From NCBI RefSeq assembly GCF_000003815.2, contig NC_049983.1:9155470-9219469 (forward strand): DNA of 64,000 bases, written 5' to 3'. Under the pieces are notes generated by a model. That model had not been told where the DNA came from and searched no databases. It saw nothing but the letters and a program-made list of their open reading frames with translations. The position numbers and the translations under genes were made by a program. Origin of the DNA: Branchiostoma floridae (taxonomy: Eukaryota; Chordata; Leptocardii; Amphioxiformes; Branchiostomatidae). Positions 47,109 to 56,200 of the stretch are shown here, in pieces; positions within the stretch are counted from its first letter, which is position 1; every line of letters starts with the position of its first letter.

Positions 47109-47436
47109 CAGGGTTCTAGCCAGCGTCCGTCCTTTGATGGAATTTTGCTGCCGGGGATGGTCATAAATTTTGCCCATTCCGTCCTCTATGATGGACAAAA
47201 ATCGGCATGTTAAGATATTAAAACAGATGCAACTGAACCAATCAGAGTCTACAGGCAAAATTTGCCCCGCACAATGCAGGAAATAGCATTTCGGAGGGTC
47301 TAGATTTCAAATTTTTCTAGGAGGAAAATGCTCCTGGACCCCATATCTATACTTTTGTTGTACCTTTGTCACTCTAAAGGTTTTCCAAATTCAAAATCCA
47401 TGGGACAGAAAAAATTTCAGGCTGGCTGGAACACTG
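47109..47436. mobile_element. hAT-type MITE directly after the EOGT stop codon
   Basis: The left end CAGGGTTCTAGCCAGC begins at 47109, the base after the TAA stop at 47106-47108. The right end GCTGGCTGGAACACTG finishes at 47436. The interior matches the family (ATTCCGTCCTCTATGATGGAC, AATGCAGGAAATAGCATTTC). No 8-bp duplication is visible, so the insertion is older or its flanks were altered. Confidence 0.75.
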
Positions 47437-49590
47437 ACTATTTTTGAAAGAATTTGGTGATTTTATGCAATTTTATTCTGAAATGTGCTTTCCTCAGGTA
47501 TTCATTCAATTTAGGTCAATTAAGAGAGTAATGAAATTTTATACTGAAATTCCAGTGGTTATTGAATTACTGGCTACTACAGCAGTTACTGGCTACTACA
47601 GTAGTAACTGGCTACTACAGCATCAAGTTACCAAATAAGATGTCTGAATTTTAAAGAATTCCTATTGCTTGCAACATTTCCTCAAATGAGAAATTAATCG
47701 GGATATTATAGATTCTAATGTATTATTTTATTGCATTATTTATGGCATTGTTGTGCAAACAGTGGAATATCAAACAGTTACATACTCATGTTTGTAAACT
47801 TCAGGGAACGATTATGTGCCAAAGAGCTGAAAAAATAAGGGAGATGATATTCTAAAAGCTAGTTTACTATACCTGTATGGGTAAGAATATCTTTATGTAC
47901 AATGTACATTGTACTGAATAGGCTTTTGTGCCAGACTTGTAGCAATGAAGAAGAAAATGTGAATTATTGTTTCTTGTAGCTTCAAGTTAGAGAAACTTGA
48001 TGTAAGAGAATCTACAATGTAGTCAGGCCTGTCTCCAGGACTCATCCCTCGTCCAGGGATGGAAATTTGCTTGTTGGGAAAAAAATTAACTGTTAATCTG
48101 TTAATCAAAATTTAATCTGTTAAACATCTGAACTGTATGGCATTCAAATATATTTTTGTGTACTTGAAATGACAGATTTAAAAAAGAAACTTAACAACAT
48201 TTACGTTCAAATTCCAATTGAATCAAATTTTGTCTTTTCTTTCTAAAACCATTAATGGTTAAAGCCCTCCAAGGACAAAAATTTAAACCTGGAGACAGCC
48301 CTGAATGCAATACTATTTTTTGTATGCACAATTGTGATGTATTTTGTGCACAGTAGTGATGTATTTTAGAAATAATACAATGTGTATCTATAGTAGCAAT
48401 CATCTGAAAGATTATAGGCTTTTACGATCAACCATTATCATGTTACCAGGGAACATTTGTTTCCATTCAGGAACTATGTCATTAGGAACACTGCAGCTTT
48501 GATATATCATAGAATAACAAGGACAATGGAAAGTGCAAAGCACTGCTTGTCTTCATGTAGTTTGTAGAATTATGAGCTTTTATATTTTTAGAATTGAAAT
48601 GTCAAAAGATTGCTGCCAAATGTGAAACCCAGAGTAGGGTTGTCTGAGACCAAAATGTAGAACGTTACATGTGATAATTATAGTGTGGTACTGGTACCTA
48701 CAAACTGTCATTCACAGCAAAGCATTGCAGCACATAGGAAACTGTCAACTAGAATTTATACCAGTACAGTACTGTAAGTTTTAGAGAGGACAGACATGCA
48801 TCTGGTCTTTTTTGTGACTGAGAACTACCCTGGGTGCCAGACCTGTGGCACGATCCCAAAAAATTCCTTTGGGGCATGTTGGCCCTAGAGCTGAGAAGTT
48901 GGCCTCACTATAGGCCCTGTAAACAGTCTGGCATCCAGGTTTGTTGAGAACAGGATCAATGTTTTATTAGAAATGCACAAGCAATTTGATCATTTTCCAA
49001 TTGTTACATTTCGAATCTTGCACCTCTCAGACTTGTAGATCCTACACCAGGACAAATGTGAAGATACAGCATTTGTCTTTCTCATTCCGAAGAGCAAGTA
49101 GTGAACGTGATGTTGTTCTTAGGTGTATGTAGTTGAGGAGTTACCAAAACATCATTATTCTAGAAGATACAGAGCTTTGTGTTTTGGAATAAGGAACTAA
49201 CTGTATACAGTATACTGTATACTCCTGCTGTCTACTCTGTCTACTCTTTTGATCCTCAAGTCAAAACTGCCCAAGAAGACCACCTAGGGGACAAGAATAT
49301 ATGCTCTATATGTATACAGTTATGTTGACAGGTGGTCACTATAGACAGGATTCTCAACACCTGTTTTAATGGGAAAAAAACAAAAAGTGGTCACATTGGC
49401 CACATTTTGTAGAGGTGGTCACTTGTACAGGTTTGACTGTAAAGGAAAATATGCTTGCAATGAAGAAGAACATACTAGTAGCTCTCTCTTTTGATCCTGA
49501 AAAAGACCCAAAAGTCATACTACAGGAGGGATATTCCTATGTCATTTAGTTTTCCTGGCTATTATTATTCGTGGTCTCTAATAAACATAT
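47437..49590 (+). other. Probable EOGT 3' UTR and downstream sequence
   Basis: No gene recognised. A 24-bp triplicate built on ACTGGCTACTACAG lies at 47569-47625. The first well-placed poly(A) signal I can find is AATAAA at 49580. The transcript could end earlier at a variant signal. Confidence 0.4.
49320..49460. mobile_element. Dispersed repeat with GGTGGTCAC motifs
   Basis: ACAGGTGGTCACTATAGACA, AAAAAGTGGTCACATTGGCC and AGGTGGTCACTTGTACA recur as the complement in 57530-57665 (GTACAAGTGACCACCT, GGCCAATGCGACCACTTTTT). The two are inverted copies of one family; ends are not resolved. Confidence 0.5.
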
Positions 49591-50039
49591 CTTTTATTGA
49601 GAAATCTTGTATCTCCTTGATTTTAGAAGTTAAAAGTTTGTGTAGCTGTTGGTACTGAGTTACCTTGCCAAAACCCAAAGTTCCTTTTCTAGCCATAATC
49701 TATTAGTTGTCCCTTTTTAACTTGTGCATATAGAAATTCGATGTTTTATATAATTAAGACCCTAAAGATGTTCGTTAAAAATAGTTCTTCCCTGCTTTAC
49801 AAAACTCTCCCATCAGGAGGTTGGTTGTGTTCAGGCAAAAAAACAGCTCTCCCTAGCGTCCAAGTTTATATTGCACCGTTGAATCAGGCTAGCGCCTTTA
49901 ACGTTGAATAGTTGCAGTCAGATTTGAAAGACAAGGAAAATTACATATCTTGATAGACAAACAAACAAATTGAGACACAATTGGTTCCTCGTTTTCTTGT
50001 TTCATAGATTAGGATTGAAATTTGAATAAACCCGCGAGA

Positions 50040-50205
50040 ACGTGGCAATTTGCAGCCTTCGAGTTTGAACGGGGCTGGGTTTTTCAAACTCCCCTCCACA
50101 GCAAAGTCCCTTCCTTGGCAAACTCCCTTTCTCGGCACAAGAGCCGACGTTGAAAATCGCCAGCCCCGTTCGAAGACTGCAACGGAGGCTAGCAATTTAC
50201 AGGAA
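50040..50205. mobile_element. Inverted-repeat element, about 150 bp
   Basis: GCAGCCTTCGAGTTTGAACGG faces CCGTTCGAAGACTGC around a GAGTTTG/CAAACTC-rich middle, and GGCTGGGTTTT faces the GCCAGCCCC part. Exact boundaries and a target duplication are not clear. Confidence 0.45.
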
Positions 50206-51771
50206 AGATACATCTCAGACTGATTACAATGGCTTCACTACACTTTTATTGATAAAACGACGCGAAGAAAACATGAATTTTATGTCCTAATCCCAGTTCA
50301 CTGCCTTGTTTCTGAAACGTCGTGATTTTTTTTACTCTTGAAACTAGATGGTCAAAATATCGAAATCAAAGTCAAATAAGCTTTAAAAGTTTAAACCCCT
50401 TTGGGAGCCTTTCGCGATTTACTCATTCCTAAAAAGACCGATACTTTTTGCAATTTGATTGTCTTTTTGCGACTTTTTCGGTCGCGGTCGGGAGCGGTAC
50501 TGCAGATCGGGCTCTAATATTAAAGGTATATGGCTCCAAAAAATTGTCAGTTTTAAGCTAGTGCAAACTTTCTTGACATCTTCAAATGTTATAGACATAT
50601 CGAATGATTTTAAAGACGCTTCCAAGAAACGTGAGTTGACATAAGAATAGGCAGGAGGTCGGATTTCATGTCCCCACACCGTAACCAACGATCCACCTGT
50701 TATGTGATCCCCGGACGGTTGTGGACAAGAGGACGACAGCACCAGGTATTGAAGACGAACAAGAAGAGACGAAATAGAGGGCCGACGGAAAAGCAAAATT
50801 TTATGTTCTTCTGAACTCTCCAAGTCGGAGCCTAACCTCTGCTTGGAGAGTAATTCTTCCGACCATGTGTATTCAAGAAAGTAAGGTCAGTAAACGATGT
50901 TTATTTTCTATTACATCGTTGTCGCTGTTTAGCATCCTCCATTCTTTCGATCAATCGTTGTGTTTTATCAAGGACACTTTTGACACGTCTTGTGCACGTG
51001 TCTTACCATTTGCAGACCCGTTTCGTGGCACAGACGGGTAGTTAAAAGACGACAAATGTGAAAGTCTAAATTCCGTCTTGCATGACTAATCAACTCGTCA
51101 ATTTTCTACACAACTCCCCCAAATATACTAGCTTTTAACGTCCCTCAAAATTAGTAGTCGGGTGTTCCCGGTCTTGAAAACATTAGTCATAAGGTCCATA
51201 ACGTTACATTACTATTATAGTGATCCTTTCTGAATACGAAGGTAAATAACGATTCCAGCGTTTACATGGCCTAGTTTTGAGAAGATCGATAAGAAACGAA
51301 GCTTCGGGGGAACCGACGAGGTTTTATAAAACCTTGATAAAACCTCCTTACTGAAACCAAGAACATTATATAATGCCCTTTGGGAAACTTACTTTTGGCG
51401 CAAAGGCCGATGGGAATAGTTTGCGTTTTCAATGACCCGGAAGTAAGTGAAAGGCACAAATTTGAACCGCAAAGAGGGAGTCATCGCAAGGACCCAGAAG
51501 TGGAAAGAGGAGGGGTCGTCGCCCTGACTCCTTTATTGTCCTTTTTTGGTGCACTTATTGGGTCTATCAGAGAGCAGAGGTATGTACTAAGAGTGCTATG
51601 TTCCAGGAATTCCCACCTACATGTAACGTACCTATCGTAACCGGAAAATGATTACAGCTGACTGTTGAGTTCCAACCCAGTGACTGTGTGATATATATTA
51701 TCAAAGACGGAAGTAAACTTAAGGACGTCTTCCTTTTTTTATGATTTTACCAAAAGCACGTGGCCGTGGCC
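50206..51771. other. Intergenic, upstream of BCL10
   Basis: A MULE-like MITE end (CCTAACCTCTGCTTGGAGAGTA) is present at about 50831-50852 without a clear partner. The minus-strand open frame 50823-50419 shows no recognisable domain. The BCL10 promoter should lie within the last few hundred bases. No TATA box stands out. Confidence 0.4.
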
Positions 51772-54700
51772 ATGGCGGGAGGCGGGTTTACACAGGAGTT
51801 TGACGACGAAGAGGAGTATTATCACGTTCTGAAAAAGGAGGTGAGTTGATTTTAGCATTCTTAAAGCGACGTTACCAACAACAGGTGGGTGGGTCCACTG
51901 TATAGCATGTGATGGTCACGCATGAGAGTCTCCAGGGCTAGGCCCAGTGCCGGGTTAACTGTAGGTCGTTTGGCTGTAAACACACTTAACACAGTCACGG
52001 TACATTGGCTTATCTTATAATCTTATCTCATTCTTGTAACGTTAGACGCTAAGTTCACCATTATCTGCAAGGTAAACCTATATCCGTTCTACGTACAAAC
52101 AGGGACTTTAAGGATATCAAGTCGATGGACAGTGGTTTCAAATTGCATTTTTGTAAGGTATTGCAGTTTGAAACCACCGTCCGTTGACTTAATCGTAAAT
52201 ACCCTAGTCTTGAATGCAACAGATAAAGGTTACCCTGCAAATAAAGGTGAACTAGCGTTATATCTGGTAATCACCAAAAGTAATATAGTAACGTATTGTT
52301 TACCAGTCATGAGAAATTGTCAGAACACACATTTGTATTTGCATGCCTTACAAGTGTTACAAGGAAGTGATCACAAAACCGAGACAAACAAAATAAACCT
52401 TCTTGAGATACAGTATTAACTCTATTTAAACTCTACTCTACTCTTAAATAATGCAAACAGTTTTGAGTGGTTTGTTTGGGTAAGAACATTTTCTAGGTCT
52501 TAATTTTTACCGAATGCATAAGCCCTTTCACAGAAATCGGGACGCATGTGTATATGTGGCAACAGGAATTCTAGGTAATATAAATATGTCAAAGGTAAAG
52601 GCCCTGAAAAACAAAACAAAACCCATCTGGACATTGTCATGCAAATTGAAACAATGGTCGAGACAAGGACTGTTTACAATTTCGGGGCCTTACACTTTGA
52701 CATATTACCTAGAATTGCTGTCACCGCACACATGTTCTGATCTCTGTGAAAGGTCTTATTCAACCTAACTTACTATGTAATGCTAGTTCACCTTGAACCA
52801 GGGGTTACCAATATCCACTGTATCTATGTATAGGGTACTTAAGGATGTCAAGTGAATGGATGGAGGTTTCAAATTACATGTACTTGCAATATTTTGACAA
52901 TATTGCAGTTTGAAACCAGACTTGATAGACAAGATATGCCAAAATATAGTTTTTAAAGGTAACGGATATAGGTTACCCTGTGGATAAAGGTGAACTAGCA
53001 TTAAATCATGATGAATAAAAACAACATTAAAGTATTTTCAATTAGTTTTGAAAATATTCTTTAACAGCAATGGACACGTCTGGTTTCTTGAAGGTCCTCC
53101 TCTCCTTTTCAAATGTCTATTTGACACACTGACTTTTGTTTATTGTTATTGTTGACCATATGCGCAGGTCCTTGAAAATCTCAGGAGCGAGCTATGTGAC
53201 AACCGACTGGAATTCGAGAAGCTCCTACCGTACCTCAGGTCGCAGCGGATGTTAGACCGTGATGCGGAGGAAATCATCGAAAGACGTCAGACATCCGCGG
53301 AGAAGATTAGCAAGTTCATCGACCTGGTACAACAGGGCGGTCCGAATGCCTTTGACGCCATGTGCGAGGCTTTGACTAAGAAAAGGACCCAAGTGCACTT
53401 AGTTACAAAATTACTGAAGGAATTTGACAGAATAAAGGCAGACCCACCATGTGAGTATAAAGGTACTTTGTCCTAGTATGGAGTTAAGATTAAGACTGAT
53501 CAGGAAGATTCGGCCCTTTTCCAACTTGGTCCAGTCTATCCGAACACCCTGGTCAACTCGGCCCAACACCCTGGTCAACTCGGCCCAACACCCTGGTCAA
53601 CTCGGCCCAACACCCTGGTCAACTCGGCCCAATACCCTGGTCAACTCGGCCCAATACCCTGGTCAACTCGGCCCAACACCCTGGTCAACTCGGCCCAACA
53701 CCCTGGTCAACTCGGCCCAACACCCTGGTCAACTTGGCCCAATACCCTGGTCAACTCGGCCCAATACCCTGGTCAACTCGGCCCAATACCCTGGTCAACT
53801 TGGCCCAACACCCAATACACCTTGGGCCGAGTTGGTCTGATTAGCCATGGGCTAAGTTAGTAAAGGGCCAAAGCATCCCACATCCACAGATATGTTTTGA
53901 ACCTCGCTGGTTCTCTGTGCTTTCTTGCACAGAACTTAGCAAACCTACAAGCAACCATAACTTATTCTACCAATGTGTCCCATCACCCACACCCATTGTA
54001 CAGTATGTGGATGTGTGGTTAACAGAATGTTCTTCATCTTTTATAATCCTACAAAGGAGAAATTATTGAATACCAGACTACTCATGCATTACCTGTTCTC
54101 AGACTCACTTATCAGTTATGTACTAGTATATGGTGCGTTGCATGAAGAATGGCCTAATAGCACAGCCATCTCCTTGTATCTGTATTGAATTGTCAATTTG
54201 TATCATCATTAATGAAATTAAATGTGTTTTTAAGCTTAAGTCAGTCAATTGATTTTAGATCATTTGTAAATTTTTTAAGTGCATGAACTTTTGAAATGCA
54301 TTCCTAGCACCTGTCATAACAACATAATTCAGATTTTTGTTGTTCTGATACATATTGAATTGATAACATTTTATTTTTTTCCAGCTAACTTGAGACTTCT
54401 GACAAAGGAAGGGGCTAGCAGCTCTGCTGGTCTCAGGGTGGCGGAGTCATCGGCAGGGTTACCAGTCCCTGGTGAGCCGGGCGGACCAGCTGTTCCCAGG
54501 GTGGAGGACAATGTCATCGAACGGCGTAAGGATTACTTTGTAATGTATACTAAGTTTAAGTTTTCCTTCAGGAGTAAGAGGCATTTCATCAAGGACAGTA
54601 GGCTTACTAGAAATGCTAGTTGCCAAGGTTTTGTAAAGGGGTTTAAAACTGTCCAGTTGAACAATAACCAAGGTGTAAAGAGAGAGATGTAAGGCATTTT

Positions 54701-55148
54701 CAAAACACGGTGACTTGATACTCAAGAATAGCCCATTTTTGATAGCAACGGATATAAGTTACCCTGTGGGTAAAGGTGAACAAGCATTACAGTTCAAATA
54801 GTGCAGTCTTTGATAGTAAACTGGAAATTATTCTTGTAAGAACATATGCCAGTCTTTGATACAGGTGTCATATGTTCTTACAAGAATAATTTCCAGTTTA
54901 CTATCAAAGACCTGTTAGCTGTTAAAATTAGATGGCTATGGAAACATGGCGTTGCAGAATACCTTGAGCACTTTTCTGTAAGATTAGTACATTTTTGTAG
55001 TAACAATGACACATATAATACCGGTAACCTTCCATAACACATCTTCAATCAATATCTGAACATTTGATAGTCCTTTGTAATGATTTTCCTAAATACATTT
55101 CAGGTACACCGTCTCCAAGTTTTGATCCTCACTGGGACCATTCCTGAC
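51772..55148 (+). CDS. BCL10: CARD adaptor protein, BCL10-like
   Basis: Probable signalling adaptor: in vertebrates BCL10 links CARD-coiled-coil proteins to MALT1 through CARD filaments and activates NF-kB in the cytoplasm. Four exons, 51772-51840, 53168-53450, 54385-54525, 55105-55148, with GT-AG borders and consistent phases, total 537 bases and 178 residues (human BCL10 about 233). The CARD occupies roughly residues 15-115 and starts EEEYYHVLKKEVLENLRSEL, close in layout to the human EEDLTEVKKDALENLR. It continues LDRDAEEIIERRQTSAEKIS and ends TQVHLVTKLLKEFDRI. The short Ser-rich tail contains LPVPGEPGGPAVP, reminiscent of the Pro-Gly-Asp-Pro-Gly tail motif of BCL10. The start is the first ATG (MAGGGFTQEFDD). 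An alternative exon 3 that reads past its donor adds a different basic C-terminus to a stop at 54690. Another CARD-only adaptor remains possible. Confidence 0.78.
52047..53004. mobile_element. Two MITE copies with GTTCACCTTTAT-type ends in BCL10 intron 1
   Basis: Copy one, 52047-52260: CGCTAAGTTCACCATTATCTGC faces GCAAATAAAGGTGAACTAGCG. Copy two, 52781-53004: TAATGCTAGTTCACCTTGAA faces AAAGGTGAACTAGCATTA. Both contain AACGGATATAGGTTACCCTG-type subterminal and TTTGAAACCACCGTCC-type internal blocks. A single end recurs at 54747-54795. No clean target duplication. Confidence 0.6.
52520..52760. mobile_element. Possible inverted-repeat element in BCL10 intron 1
   Basis: CTTTCACAGAAATCGG faces TCTGATCTCTGTGAAAG, and inside these ATTCTAGGTAATAT faces ATATTACCTAGAAT. 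Related wording (GACATCGTCATGCAAACCGT, GGGCCTTTACCTTTGAC) occurs at 60640-60920 in the RPUSD3 intron. Confidence 0.5.
53545..53808 (+). repeat. Minisatellite, 22-bp unit, 12 copies
   Basis: CACCCTGGTCAACTCGGCCCAA repeated exactly 12 times with only C/T changes at two positions. It begins 95 bases after the donor of BCL10 exon 2. Because 22 is not a multiple of three, the three registers cycle and give a 66-bp, 22-residue protein repeat in all frames. The open frame across it is not evidence of coding. Confidence 0.97.
54806..54911. repeat. Perfect inverted repeat, 43-bp arms, 20-base loop
   Basis: Left arm 54806-54848 starts GTCTTTGATAGTAAACTGG, and right arm 54869-54911 is its exact complement. 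The loop itself contains AGTCTTTGATACAGG, which repeats the start of the arm. In BCL10 intron 3. Confidence 0.97.
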
Positions 55149-55703
55149 CAAGCCAACATGCAATTATGAGCTCATTGGAGTTTAGAGGAACTATATTGAC
55201 ATTTTTTAAGTAGCAGCAAAAATTGAAAAAAAAAAAAAGACTATGCAATAGCGGACTACTCTTTTGGATTTTAATCATGTAAAACTGGTGATGAATGTTT
55301 GTATGTGTCGTCCGATACTGATACTGTTGTATTTGTGTGATCAAATCTACATTTTTCCAAAGCAAAGTAACAGATAACGGACTGTTTTATATGAACAAAT
55401 TTTAGTAGTACAAATCATTCTACCTCCATAGTACTGTACAGTGTGGTTGTGGTTTACCATGGATAGTCTTTACATTACATTTTCTACACTTTTTAATATG
55501 AATACACCAATGTGTTACATTTCTTTGCTTGATCCAAAGAATAGGACACGATTTGACATATTGGTAATTATGACAGTGGTCAATTTGGAAACTAATTTGG
55601 AAACTATAACAACTGAAACGTGACATGGTAGCCTACAATATATAATGTATGTAATAGTGTATAATTGTTGAAATTGAAATACATTTGTACTATTACATGT
55701 ATA

Positions 55704-55739
55704 AATAAAAAAAGTTCAAACCGCCAGTAGCAGTTTATT
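55704..55739. terminator. Convergent poly(A) signals of BCL10 (+) and RPUSD3 (-)
   Basis: AATAAA at 55704-55709 on the plus strand is the best-placed signal after the BCL10 stop at 55148. TTTATT at 55734-55739 is AATAAA on the minus strand, about 390 bases past the RPUSD3 stop. The two signals point at each other 25 bases apart, so the 3' ends of the transcripts should overlap. Confidence 0.6.
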
Positions 55740-55844
55740 TGTTTAAATTCTTCATTGCATCTAGCTCCCAGGGGATATAGTCCATGAAATTTAATTTGGC
55801 AGTCCTTAAAGCTTATTGTTGCATTTCATTTTCATGGCTTGTGA

Positions 55845-56200
55845 ACAAGTGTGGGGTCCTTGAGTCCCAGCAGCTCTAGTGTCCAGGAAAAAAATGTTTG
55901 GGGAGGGGGGCAGTGATTACCCCAAAAAAACTCTCTCTTCACAGTTCAGCTGAACATGTACTTTATACATCTGTAACGTTACTCCTTCAGTCCTAGCACC
56001 TGTAGACTCTCTCTCTCTGACTGGTGTCTGTAGAAAATGTTTGGGGAGGGGGGTAGTACAGTAATTGCCTAGAAAAGACTGTCTCTTCAAAGTTCAGCTG
56101 TATAGGAACTTTCTGCATCATTCTGCACTTCATGACTCATTTGTGGGGTCCTCCAGTCCTAGCAGCTGTAGTGTCCACAGAAAGTGTTTGGGGAGGGGGG
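55845..56200. repeat. Degenerate triplication of the RPUSD3 terminal coding end
   Basis: TGTGGGGTCCT...CAGCAGCTCTAGTGTCC...TGTTTGGGGAGGGGGGCAG occurs at 55848-55912 and, in the functional gene end, at 56142-56205. A third partial copy is at about 56020-56060. The functional copy encodes the last 20 or so RPUSD3 residues on the minus strand. The others lie in the 3' UTR. Confidence 0.8.

Noticed and set aside
53451-53840. 129-codon frame with repeating NTLVNSAQHPGQLGP
   Set aside because: Translation of the 22-bp minisatellite in a BCL10 intron; the true exon ends at a strong donor at 53450/53451.
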